Positions 56,725 to 64,000 of a DNA stretch of 64,000 nucleotides are shown in pieces. Below the pieces are notes generated by a model. It saw only the letters and a program-made list of their open reading frames with translations, had not been told where the DNA came from and made no database searches. Position numbers and translations under genes: made by a program. Each line of letters begins with the position of its first letter. Positions within the stretch are counted from its first letter, which is position 1. The stretch is from Pseudomonas alkylphenolica. Its GTDB lineage: Bacteria; Pseudomonadota; Gammaproteobacteria; Pseudomonadales; Pseudomonadaceae. Location: contig NZ_JADUCM010000017.1 in the NCBI RefSeq assembly GCF_016009175.1, positions 1 to 64,000 on the forward strand. Direction: 5' to 3'.

Positions 56725-56762
56725 TAAATATTTTGCATTGTTGCTTTTAAAGCAGATATTTA
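56725..56762 (+). promoter_or_regulatory. Nested palindrome upstream of aguA
   Basis: A perfect palindrome TGCTTT-T-AAAGCA (56742-56754) sits inside a wider AT-rich dyad TAAATAT (56725-56731) / ATATTTA (56756-56762). It lies about 140 bp upstream of the aguA start and just after the previous terminator. It is probably an operator in the aguA promoter region; the regulator is not identifiable. Confidence 0.45.
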
Positions 56763-56898
56763 TCGGATATAAAGTTGTGTATAACACCTGCACTTTAGGC
56801 GCTCAATGAGACCGAATGAAGGTGTGCTGGAATCCTGATCATTCAATGACCTCGACACCATGCCTGATGCCTGCGTCGAGCCTTGCAAAGGTTTACTC

Positions 56899-58005
56899 AT
56901 GAAAACGCTGAACAGCACTCCACGCGCCGACGGCTTCTACATGCCGGCCGAATGGGCACCGCAAACCCAAGTCTGGATGGTCTGGCCCGAGCGTCCGGAC
57001 AACTGGCGCTTGGGCGGCAAGCCGGTACAGGCTGCACACGTGACGCTGGCCAAGGCCATCGCCCGCTTCCAGCCGGTCACCGTGGCCGTTTCGGCCGCAC
57101 AGTACGACAACGCCCGCGCCCGTCTGGACGTGCCGAACGTTCGCGTGGTGGAAATCAGCAATGACGACGCCTGGGTGCGTGACACCGGCCCGACCTTCGT
57201 CATCAACAACAGCGGCGAAGTCCGCGGTGTTGACTGGGGCTTCAATGCCTGGGGTGGCTTCGAGGGCGGCTTGTACGCGCCATGGAACCGTGACGAGCAA
57301 GTGGCCAGCAAAGTCCTCGAGATGGAACGCTGCGCGCGCTACCACACCGAAGGCTTCGTGCTTGAAGGTGGCTCGATCCACGTCGACGGCGAAGGCACCC
57401 TGATTACCACCGAAGAGTGCCTGCTCAACCACAACCGCAACCCGCACCTGAACCGTGAGCAGATCGAAGAGGTGCTGCGCGAGCACCTGGCGGTCGAGAC
57501 CATCATCTGGCTGCCGGACGGTCTGTACAACGACGAGACCGATGGCCACGTCGACAACTTCTGTTGTTACGTCAGCCCGGGTGAAGTGTTACTGGCCTGG
57601 ACAGATGATCCTCAAGACCCCAACTACGCGCGCTGCCACGCCGCACTGGAGGTCTTGCAGAACAGCCGTGACGCCAAAGGGCGCACCTTTACGGTGCACA
57701 AAATGCCGATTCCGGGACCGCTGTACGCCACTGAAGAAGAGTGCGCCGGCGTTGATCCGGTGGCCGGTAGCCAGGAGCGTAACCCGTCGGTTCGCCTGGC
57801 CGGCTCTTACGTCAACTTCCTGATCGTCAATGGCGGCATCATTGCACCAAGCTTTGACGACCCGGCAGATGCCCAAGCTAGAGCGATTCTGGCGCGCGTG
57901 TTCCCGGAACATGAAGTGGTAATGATCCCTGGCCGCGAAATGCTCCTGGGCGGCGGCAACATCCACTGCCTGACCCAGCAACAGCCGGCGCCATTCAAAG
58001 GTTGA
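56899..58005 (+). CDS. aguA: Agmatine deiminase AguA
   Basis: This 368-residue peptidyl-arginine-deiminase-like enzyme has the N-terminal [23 protein letters not shown], catalytic [38 protein letters not shown] and the nucleophilic cysteine in [11 protein letters not shown] near the C-terminus. It turns agmatine into N-carbamoylputrescine and ammonia. The ATG at 56899 has AAAGG upstream. aguB is not adjacent; the fused PLP protein is its upstream neighbour. Confidence 0.95.
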   Translation: MKTLNSTPRADGFYMPAEWAPQTQVWMVWPERPDNWRLGGKPVQAAHVTLAKAIARFQPVTVAVSAAQYDNARARLDVPNVRVVEISNDDAWVRDTGPTFVINNSGEVRGVDWGFNAWGGFEGGLYAPWNRDEQVASKVLEMERCARYHTEGFVLEGGSIHVDGEGTLITTEECLLNHNRNPHLNREQIEEVLREHLAVETIIWLPDGLYNDETDGHVDNFCCYVSPGEVLLAWTDDPQDPNYARCHAALEVLQNSRDAKGRTFTVHKMPIPGPLYATEEECAGVDPVAGSQERNPSVRLAGSYVNFLIVNGGIIAPSFDDPADAQARAILARVFPEHEVVMIPGREMLLGGGNIHCLTQQQPAPFKG

Positions 58006-58017
58006 ATGTAAGCCGAT

Positions 58018-58047
58018 AAAAAACCCGTCTCCGGACGGGTTTTTTTA
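58018..58047 (+). terminator. Rho-independent terminator of aguA
   Basis: AAACCCGTC-TCCG-GACGGGTTT followed by T, 15 bp after the stop codon. Strong. Confidence 0.95.
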
Positions 58048-58187
58048 TGCGTGGGCGACAATCGGCAGCTGCAATGGCACACCTCTTGTATTTGTTTTGC
58101 ATTGTATTTCAAGCAGATAGAACAGCGATGTTCTGTCACAAAGTATGAGTAGGTTAGCCGCTCACGGCCCAGGGAGTACGTGTCGAA

Positions 58188-58388
58188 ATGAATGCAGTAA
58201 GTGAGCCGGCTTCGCCCTCATCATCCATCAACCACGAGTCGCTGCAACGTGTGGCACAGTGGTTGAAACACCATGGAAGCGCCCGGGTCAGGCAGACCAA
58301 ACACCGACGCACACTGCTGGAACGCTACCCGGCGGGGCTGCTCACCGATGCAGAGCTTGAGGCCTTGCTGGGTGACAGCGCAGGCTGA
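58188..58388 (+). CDS. Small 66-residue hypothetical protein
   Basis: This 66-residue soluble protein has a polar N-terminus (SEPASPSSSINHE), an amphipathic middle (LQRVAQWLKHHG), a very basic segment (ARVRQTKHRRTLLERY) and an acidic end (LTDAELEALLGDS). No known family comes to mind. The ATG at 58188 has AGGGAG 11 bases upstream, a little far. A large two-way hairpin at 58403-58457 terminates it. It could be a nucleic-acid-binding or regulatory small protein; this is a guess from the charge. Confidence 0.6.
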   Translation: MNAVSEPASPSSSINHESLQRVAQWLKHHGSARVRQTKHRRTLLERYPAGLLTDAELEALLGDSAG

Positions 58389-58402
58389 GTGATGCGCTGG
58401 CG

Positions 58403-58457
58403 GCACAATAGAAAAGGGCGGCACTGCTTGTGCAGTGGCCGCCCCTTTTGCTTGTGC
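58403..58457. terminator. Bidirectional terminator between the small ORF and the TonB receptor
   Basis: AAAAGGGCGGC-ACTGC / GCAGT-GGCCGCCCCTTTT (58412-58449) is extended by outer GGCACAA/TTGTGCC arms (58403, 58451). A and T runs flank the GC stem on both strands. It serves the convergent ends of both genes. Confidence 0.85.
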
Positions 58458-58462
58458 CAGGA

Positions 58463-60565
58463 TCAGAAACTGTAGGTGCCGGTCACCACCAGGCTGCGCG
58501 GGTCGCCGAACTGGATCTGCGCGGCGCTGGTCGCCGAGCTGTAGTAGGTCTTGTCGGCAATGTTGTTCAAGGCGGCACGCAGGTCCCAGTCCTTGGTACG
58601 GAAGCCTGCCAGTGCGTCCCAACGGCCATAACCAGGCAGCAGTGCAGTGTTCTGGTTGTCGGCATAACGCTCGCCGACCAGGGTCAGGCCGGTTTCGCCA
58701 TACCAGCCCATTTCCGGCTTCCAGGTGATAAACAGGCTGCCATTGCGCTTGGCCACGTTGCTGACGCGATTGCCTTCCTGGCCGTTGTTGTCTTCAACAA
58801 TGGTTGCATCCTGAATGCCGATGCCGCCGCGCATGTACCAGTTGCCAACGATATTGCCCATGGCCGTCAGCTCTACACCGCGCGAGCGCTGCATGCCGGT
58901 GAGCAGGGTGATGCCCGGGTTGTTCGGGTCGCTGGTGCGGCGGTTGTAGAGCTCCAGCTCATACACGGCGAGGGTGGTGCTCAGGCGTTCGTCGAACCAG
59001 TCGCTCTTGATCCCGACCTCTTTCTGGCGGGTTTCTTCAGGGCTGGTCTCGTTGGTGTTACCGGCCGCGCCCGGGGTGATACCGATCAGGCCACCGCCCA
59101 CCGGCGAGAAGGTTTTGCTCCAGGAGGCGTAGAAGGAATGCTCCTTCCACGGCGAATAGACCACGCCCAGGCGCGGGCTGGTGCTGTTGCTGTCCTGCTT
59201 TTCTGAAATGTTCCTGAGCTTGTTGGTGGTCTCGACGTCGAACTGGTCGAAGCGCACACCTGCCAATACCTGCCACTGATCGTTCAGGCGCAGCTGGTCC
59301 TGGATGTACAGGCCACGGCTGTCGACCACGGTGTGGTTGTTGCTGGACGGCACCATCAGGCCATTGTGCTGCAGGTGGCGGTTGGGGCTGTTCAGGTCCA
59401 GGCTTGGTATCGGCTGGGCGCCGGCACCTCGGGTCGCGGCGGTGTAGAGCAGCGGGTCACGGCGCTGGTTGCCGAACTCAAGGCCGGTGAGCAGGGTGTG
59501 TTGCAGGCCGAAGGTGTCGATGTTGCCTTCCAGCTCAAGGGTGTTGAACAGGTTGCGGGTGTTCAGGTCCTGCTGCCAGCGCTGGCGGGTGACCTGATTG
59601 GTGCTGGCGTTGTAGCCGGTCTGGTAGGTGTTGTCGAAGTCGCTGTTGAGCTTGAACAGGCCCAGGGTGTGGCGCACCTGCCAGTTTTCACTGAGCTGGT
59701 AGTTCAGCCGCGAGCGCAGCGATTGCGCCTTGTCGTCGATGAAGTCGCGCTGGGTGTCGCCGTAGGTGGTGTCACGGTCAACATCCGCCGGGCGCCCGTT
59801 AACGCTGGGAATGCCACGGTCGGGTGTGCGGTTGTAGCGGCTGTATTCGTACTGCACCAGCCAGTTAAGCTCCGGGGTCAGCTGCCAGCTCATCGACGGC
59901 GCGAACAACTGGCGGCTGCCATCGATGCCATGGCGGAAGCTGTTGTTGTCCTGGTTGCCCATGTTCAGGCGCAGGCTGATGTTCTCGGTCGGGTCGGCAC
60001 TGAAGTCAGCGTACAGGCTGCGCAGGTCTTCACTGCCGCCCTGAGCTTCAATGCTCGAGCGACGGCCGGGTTCCGGCATCTTGCTCACGCGGTTGACGAT
60101 ACCACCCTGGCTGCCGCGGCCGTACAGCACCGCTGCCGGGCCCTTGAGCACCTCGACCCGCTCGATGTTGTGCAGGTCGCGCACGTACTGGCTGTCGTCG
60201 CGAATGCCGTCCAGATAGAAGTCGTTACTGGCATCGAAGCCGCGAATCCGCACGCTGTCGAAGCGGGTGTCGGCGCCGCTGCTGACGTTGGGGATACCGC
60301 TCAGTGCCTTGCCCAGATCGTTGGTGCCATAGTCCAGCACATTGCTGGTCTTCACCGAGTCGATCGCCTGGGGAACATAGCGGGCCGGGGTGGCGGTGCG
60401 CGTGGCGGTGGTCACCTCTTTGACGCGCGGGTCATCCTGTTCGCGGTCGCTTTGGGCCGTGACCGACACTTCGGGCAGGGTGGTAGTGGCCGCCAGGGCA
60501 AGGCCGGAACTGAGGAACAGGGAAACACCCAGGGACAAGGGTGAAAGACGGCAGGGGGCAGGCAT
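58463..60565 (-). CDS. TonB-dependent siderophore receptor
   Basis: This 700-residue outer membrane receptor has a signal peptide of about 25 residues (GLALA-A), then the TonB-box-like region TTLPEVSVTAQSDREQ, a plug domain (IPNVSSGADTRFDSVRIRGFD, shown shortened as GADTRFDSVRIRG; IERVEVLKGPAAVLYGRGSQGG) and a 22-strand barrel ending in the C-terminal F (VVTGTYSF). It belongs to the FhuA/Fiu-like group of ferric-siderophore receptors. A Fur-box-like site lies upstream at 60629. No siderophore synthesis or TonB gene is nearby. The ligand is not known. Confidence 0.92.
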   Translation of the reverse strand: MPAPCRLSPLSLGVSLFLSSGLALAATTTLPEVSVTAQSDREQDDPRVKEVTTATRTATPARYVPQAIDSVKTSNVLDYGTNDLGKALSGIPNVSSGADTRFDSVRIRGFDASNDFYLDGIRDDSQYVRDLHNIERVEVLKGPAAVLYGRGSQGGIVNRVSKMPEPGRRSSIEAQGGSEDLRSLYADFSADPTENISLRLNMGNQDNNSFRHGIDGSRQLFAPSMSWQLTPELNWLVQYEYSRYNRTPDRGIPSVNGRPADVDRDTTYGDTQRDFIDDKAQSLRSRLNYQLSENWQVRHTLGLFKLNSDFDNTYQTGYNASTNQVTRQRWQQDLNTRNLFNTLELEGNIDTFGLQHTLLTGLEFGNQRRDPLLYTAATRGAGAQPIPSLDLNSPNRHLQHNGLMVPSSNNHTVVDSRGLYIQDQLRLNDQWQVLAGVRFDQFDVETTNKLRNISEKQDSNSTSPRLGVVYSPWKEHSFYASWSKTFSPVGGGLIGITPGAAGNTNETSPEETRQKEVGIKSDWFDERLSTTLAVYELELYNRRTSDPNNPGITLLTGMQRSRGVELTAMGNIVGNWYMRGGIGIQDATIVEDNNGQEGNRVSNVAKRNGSLFITWKPEMGWYGETGLTLVGERYADNQNTALLPGYGRWDALAGFRTKDWDLRAALNNIADKTYYSSATSAAQIQFGDPRSLVVTGTYSF

Positions 60566-60628
60566 GCAAGAACATCCGAGGAGGTTGGCGTGTTAGACGA
60601 AAGTCGTACCGGAATTTTTGCGCGGATG

Positions 60629-60647
60629 ATAATGCTTTGCATTTACT
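60629..60647 (-). promoter_or_regulatory. Fur-box-like site of the siderophore receptor
   Basis: GATAATGCTTTGCATTTAC matches the classic 19-bp Fur consensus at 13 of 19 positions, including all of GATAATG. It lies 64-82 bp upstream of the receptor start. Iron repression by Fur is a reasonable inference. Confidence 0.65.
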
Positions 60648-60815
60648 TGTGTTAATTGTTTCTGTTGCCCTCGGTTGAATTAGTGTTTCTGGATGTTTCA
60701 CGTTTAATGCATTGATTTGGATCCACTTTTGCTCGGCTTTGGTGCGCAAAAAATGTAGGAATCTTCCCTTAACGGCTGCAGATCACGTCAATAGTCATCA
60801 CTTTTTCACGTTTTT

Positions 60816-60845
60816 TTGACACGGCGATCCGCGCGCGGATAGGAT
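60816..60845 (+). promoter_or_regulatory. Candidate promoter with palindrome in its spacer
   Basis: TTGACA (60816-60821), an 18-bp spacer and TAGGAT (60840-60845) make a sigma-70-type promoter on the plus strand. The spacer holds a perfect 14-bp palindrome ATCCGCGCGCGGAT (60827-60840). It would start a transcript near 60852, which soon meets the terminator at 60882-60929. Confidence 0.5.
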
Positions 60846-60851
60846 TCGGTC

Positions 60852-60929
60852 AACGCCTGTAGGCCCACCAGCCAAGAGTCCAAAATAAAAGGCCCGCTGC
60901 GATCATTCGCATGCGGGCTTTTTATTTTC
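60852..60929 (+). ncRNA. Candidate small RNA or attenuated leader upstream of the OprQ-like porin
   Basis: A transcript from the promoter at 60816-60845 would run about 78 nucleotides to a strong terminator at 60882-60929. The interval has no convincing ORF. Either a free sRNA is made, or the terminator attenuates transcription of the porin gene at 61015. The ends are predictions from sequence only. Confidence 0.35.
60882..60929. terminator. Strong bidirectional terminator in the porin upstream region
   Basis: AAAATAAAA-G-GCCCGC-TGCGA-TCAT-TCGCA-T-GCGGGC-TTTTTATTTT is almost fully self-complementary. A and T tracts lie on both sides. It stands 86 bp before the porin ATG and about 320 bp before (upstream of) the receptor start, so it ends no annotated gene. 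Confidence 0.9.
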
Positions 60930-61014
60930 TGACCCGTGAGCGTCAACCCACGCAGGGGGCGTGGTTCTGGCGTCGGCTGCAGAGCGTATTTGACTACGTA
61001 ATAAGGAAAATAAA

Positions 61015-62316
61015 ATGTTGAAAACCAGGATCAGCCTGATCGCGCTGGGGCTTATGGCAGCGACTCAGGCCATGGCCAATGACCAGGCCGCGTCGAAGGG
61101 CTTCGTAGAAGACAGCAGCGCAAACCTGCTGCTGCGCAACGCCTTCATCAACCGTGACAAGAAGCATGGCACCGAGGACCAGTCCGAGTGGGGCCAAGCG
61201 TTCATCGGTAAGTTCTCCTCCGGCTTCACCCAGGGCACCGTTGGTGTGGGTGTGGACGCTTTCGGTCTGTACGCAGTGCGTCTGGACGGCGGTAAAGGCC
61301 GTAACGGCGGCGCCGGTATCGACTTCTTCAAGCCAGGCAATGGTGACAGCGACGAAAACCCTACCGGCTCGCCGCACAACCTCGCCCGTGCGGGTGCAGC
61401 GGTTAAATTCCGCGTCTCCAATACAGTTCTGAAGTACGGCGACCAGATGCCGGAACTGCCAGTGCTGCAGTACGACGATGCTCGTCTGCTGCCAGAAAGC
61501 TTCACCGGTACTCTGATCACCTCCAAGGAGATCGAGGGTCTGGAACTGAATGCTGGTCGCTTTACTCAAGAAGCCCGCAAAAGCATGGAGCACCGCGATA
61601 GCGGTGGTCTGAAGTCGATCAATGTTCTGGGTGGTAGCTACAAGTTCACCGAGAACCTGTCGGCTTCGGTATACGGCTCTGACGTCGAAGACGTGCTGAA
61701 GAAGTACTACCTGGGTGTTAACTACGTTCACCCGCTGGCTGATGATCAGTCCCTGACCCTGGACTTCAACGGCTACAAGTCGGACATCGACAAGAAGTAT
61801 GTCGCTGAAGCTGACCTGACCGGTGACTCCAACACCATCTGGAGCCTGGCCGCCACTTACGCCTTCGGTCCGCACTCGATCACTATCGCTCACCAGCGCA
61901 GCACCGGCTCCACCGGCTACCAGTACGGCTGGTACCAGAACGAGGGTGGTGTGGGTGACGGTGGCTCGACCATCTACCTAGCCAACTCCTACTGGTCTGA
62001 CTTCAACGCTGAAGACGAGCGTTCCTGGCAGATCGGCTACGGCCTGGACTTCGGCGCCTTCGGTATTCCGGGCCTGAAGTACAACGTTGCCTACGTGCGT
62101 GGTGACAACATCAACACTCACGGCTTTGGTGAAGGCACCGAGCGCGAGATCTTCAACCAGGTCAAATACGTAGTTCAGGAAGGCCCTGCCAAGGACCTGT
62201 CCATCAAACTGCGTAGCTCGTTCCTGCGTACATCTGAAAGCGTTCGCTTGAGCAAGTACAACGATGACGGCAACGAAGTTCGTGTGTTCGTCGAGTACCC
62301 GATCAGCATCTTCTGA
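61015..62316 (+). CDS. OprD-superfamily porin, OprQ-like
   Basis: This 433-residue porin has a signal peptide of about 21 residues (MLKTRISLIALGLMAATQAM) and the family start GFVEDSSANLLLRNAFINRD. Other landmarks are FIGKFSSGFTQGTVGVGVD, LPVLQYDDARLLPESFTG and a terminal strand ending EYPISIF with aromatic final residue. It is close to OprQ/OprD-type channels. AATAAGGAAAA precedes the ATG. Its upstream region contains a terminator (see the candidate leader RNA). The substrate is not predicted. Confidence 0.88.
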   Translation: MLKTRISLIALGLMAATQAMANDQAASKGFVEDSSANLLLRNAFINRDKKHGTEDQSEWGQAFIGKFSSGFTQGTVGVGVDAFGLYAVRLDGGKGRNGGAGIDFFKPGNGDSDENPTGSPHNLARAGAAVKFRVSNTVLKYGDQMPELPVLQYDDARLLPESFTGTLITSKEIEGLELNAGRFTQEARKSMEHRDSGGLKSINVLGGSYKFTENLSASVYGSDVEDVLKKYYLGVNYVHPLADDQSLTLDFNGYKSDIDKKYVAEADLTGDSNTIWSLAATYAFGPHSITIAHQRSTGSTGYQYGWYQNEGGVGDGGSTIYLANSYWSDFNAEDERSWQIGYGLDFGAFGIPGLKYNVAYVRGDNINTHGFGEGTEREIFNQVKYVVQEGPAKDLSIKLRSSFLRTSESVRLSKYNDDGNEVRVFVEYPISIF

Positions 62317-62335
62317 TAGCTGTTTGGTGTTGCTG

Positions 62336-62367
62336 ACAACCCCGGCCTAGGCTGGGGTTGTTTGTTT
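62336..62367 (+). terminator. Terminator of the OprQ-like porin, overlapping the next gene's stop
   Basis: ACAACCCC-G-GCC-TA-GGC-T-GGGGTTGT followed by TTGTTT. The TAG stop of the convergent FMN protein gene (62347-62349) lies inside the hairpin, so the two ends share this structure. Confidence 0.8.
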
Positions 62368-64000
62368 CTGCGGCAGGGAACGCTTGACCACTGTCGTCTC
62401 GCCAGTCTCCGGTTCGAAGCTATCGCTGCGAGCCATCCGCCACATCCGTGCATAGAACTCGCTGTCGATCGAGCCGCTGAGCAACTCACCGGGCTTGAGG
62501 AACACGTGCAACTGCGAAAACAGGCGGATTTCGCTGGCGCTGATACGCCGTACCAAGTGTTTCGGCTTGAGCTGGGACGGGTGATCAAGGCCTGCAGCAG
62601 CGAGCATCTCGGCCAGTGCATGCAGGGTGTTGCGGTGAAAACTGTAGACCCGCTCGGCCTTGTCCGGCACTACCAGGGCGCGTTGGCGCAGTGGGTCCTG
62701 GGTGGCCACGCCGGTCGGGCATTTGTTGGTGTGGCAGCTCTGCGACTGAATGCAGCCAATGGCAAACATGAAGCCCCGTGCCGAGTTCACCCAGTCCGCG
62801 CCGATGGCCAGTACGCTGGCGATGTCGAAGGCACTGACGATCTTGCCGCCGGCACCGATGCGCACCTTGTCGCGCAGGTTCAGGCCGACCAAGGTGTTGT
62901 GCACGAACATCAGGCCTTCGCGCATCGGCACGCCGATGTTGTCGCTGAATTCACGTGGTGCTGCGCCTGTCCCACCTTCCTTGCCATCGACCACGATGAA
63001 ATCGGGAACAATGCCGGTCTCCAGCATGGCCTTGGCGATGCCCATGAACTCCCACGGATGCCCCAGGCAGAACTTGAAACCGACCGGTTTGCCGCCAGAC
63101 AGCATGCGCAACTGGGCGATGAATTCCAGTAGTTCGAGCGGCGTGCGGAAGGCGCTGTGCGCCGCCGGTGAGATGCAGTCTTCGCCGACCGTCACGCCAC
63201 GGGTGGCGGCGATCTCGGCGCTGACCTTGTGCCCAGGCAGAATCCCGCCATGCCCGGGTTTTGCACCCTGGCTCAGCTTGATTTCGATCATTTTCACCTG
63301 CGGGTCACGGGCTTGCTCGGCGAAGCGTTTGGGGTCGAAACGGCCATCGCCGGTGCGACAGCCGAAATAGCCACTGCCGATTTCCCAGATCAGGTCGCCG
63401 CCGTGCTCGCGGTGGTAAGGGCTGATGCTGCCTTCGCCGGTGTCATGGGCGAAACGACCACGCTTGGCACCCTGGTTCAGGGCGGCAATGGCGTTGGCGC
63501 TGAGGGCGCCGAAGCTCATCGCGGAAATGTTGAAGATCGAGGCCGAGTAGGGTTGACGGCACTGCGGGCCACCGATGGCGATGCGAAACGAGGCGGGGTC
63601 GGGGGTGTCTGCCGGCAGCATCGAATGGCTGATGAACTCGAAGCCCGGGCGGTAGACGTCATTGAGCGTGCCGAAGGCTTTTTCCGCGCTTTCATTCTTG
63701 GCGCGTGCGTACACCAGCGAGCGCTGGGCACGGGAGAAGGGCAGCTTGTCGTCATCGCCTTCCAGCAGGTACTGGCGAATTTCCGGGCGGATGGTTTCGA
63801 TCAGGTAGCGGATGTTGCCCAGGATCGGGTAGTTGCGTCGCACCGCGTGGTGGCTTTGTCGCAAGTCATTGAGGCCCACCAGGCTGAGCAGGGCGCTGAT
63901 CAGGGTGAAGGGCCAGAGCCAGGTTTGGCTCGACAGGTAGTTCAGGCTGATACCGGTAAAGAGCAGACAGCCGACCAGACAGGCGTAACGGCTGGGAAGC
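62347..64000 (-). CDS. FMN-binding glutamate synthase family protein (5' end outside window)
   Basis: The gene is cut at its 5' end by the window edge; the reading frame is open from 64000. The visible 551 or so residues begin with two probable membrane segments (ACLVGCLLFTGISLNYL and LWPFTLISALLSLVGL), then a central glutamate-synthase-like FMN barrel (SAMSFGALSANAIAALNQGAKRG-type region; KLSQGAKPGHGGILPG; IVVDGKEGGTGAAP) and a 3Fe-4S motif C-x5-C-x4-C in CIQSQSCHTNKCPTG. This is the GltB2-like stand-alone family, not full glutamate synthase; the glutaminase domain is absent. The reaction is not established. Confidence 0.88.
   Translation of the reverse strand, partial: LPSRYACLVGCLLFTGISLNYLSSQTWLWPFTLISALLSLVGLNDLRQSHHAVRRNYPILGNIRYLIETIRPEIRQYLLEGDDDKLPFSRAQRSLVYARAKNESAEKAFGTLNDVYRPGFEFISHSMLPADTPDPASFRIAIGGPQCRQPYSASIFNISAMSFGALSANAIAALNQGAKRGRFAHDTGEGSISPYHREHGGDLIWEIGSGYFGCRTGDGRFDPKRFAEQARDPQVKMIEIKLSQGAKPGHGGILPGHKVSAEIAATRGVTVGEDCISPAAHSAFRTPLELLEFIAQLRMLSGGKPVGFKFCLGHPWEFMGIAKAMLETGIVPDFIVVDGKEGGTGAAPREFSDNIGVPMREGLMFVHNTLVGLNLRDKVRIGAGGKIVSAFDIASVLAIGADWVNSARGFMFAIGCIQSQSCHTNKCPTGVATQDPLRQRALVVPDKAERVYSFHRNTLHALAEMLAAAGLDHPSQLKPKHLVRRISASEIRLFSQLHVFLKPGELLSGSIDSEFYARMWRMARSDSFEPETGETTVVKRSLPQKQTTPA

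Overview
The window is a stretch of chromosome from a fluorescent pseudomonad, most likely of the Pseudomonas putida group. The evidence is high-GC coding sequence, REP elements carrying the GTAGGAGCC/CTTGCCGGCGA core, OprD-superfamily porins, a 1-Cys peroxiredoxin of the LsfA type, the ssuEADCBF order, ompR-envZ next to rimK, and hslR-hslO-pckA. I see no phage, insertion sequence, CRISPR array, rRNA or tRNA. Genes are densely packed and intact; only the last gene runs off the window.

Positions 1 to about 26 kb form a sulfur-acquisition island. On the minus strand: a cystine symporter (tcyP); a six-gene run coding for two SfnB-type flavoproteins, an NtaA/DszA-type flavin monooxygenase and a MetQNI ABC importer; the TcyJLN cystine importer; and D-cysteine desulfhydrase. 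On the plus strand: serine acetyltransferase (epsC) and the choline transporter betT. Then come tauABCD (minus), an OprE-like porin, lsfA, and ssuEADCBF (plus). Several of these promoter regions carry AT-rich islands with a recurring T(A/T)A-CTTTTT-(A/G) core. That fits common control by sulfate starvation, presumably through CysB, but the regulator is inferred.

From 26 to 39 kb the genes are conserved housekeeping functions: gshA with a coupled TetR gene, a hotdog thioesterase, tex, ompR-envZ, rimB-rimK (ribosomal protein S6 modification), hslR-hslO (heat shock), pckA and a second thioesterase. The pckA leader contains a TGTAGT...ACTACA dyad that looks like an RccR-type carbon-metabolism operator.

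From 39 to 50 kb: a glycine-zipper envelope protein, a YdeP-type molybdopterin oxidoreductase with FdhD and a LysR regulator, a BON-LysM protein, a GMP/IMP nucleotidase, nudE-cysQ, a YiiD-type thioesterase and a DctB/DctD-like sigma-54 two-component system with no transporter beside it.

From 50 to 64 kb: the dTDP-L-rhamnose operon rfbBACD; a 969-residue fusion of an aminoglycoside-phosphotransferase-type kinase with a class III PLP enzyme, preceded by a long hairpin; agmatine deiminase; a 66-residue orphan protein; a Fur-box-preceded TonB-dependent siderophore receptor; an OprQ-like porin whose upstream region contains a promoter followed by a strong terminator (candidate sRNA or attenuator); and the 3' part of a glutamate-synthase-like FMN protein gene.

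No wholly new multi-gene system is evident. The points most worth a second look are the kinase/phospholyase fusion and its leader hairpin, the oprQ upstream RNA, the translationally coupled leader peptide before betT, and the shared sulfur-promoter motif.
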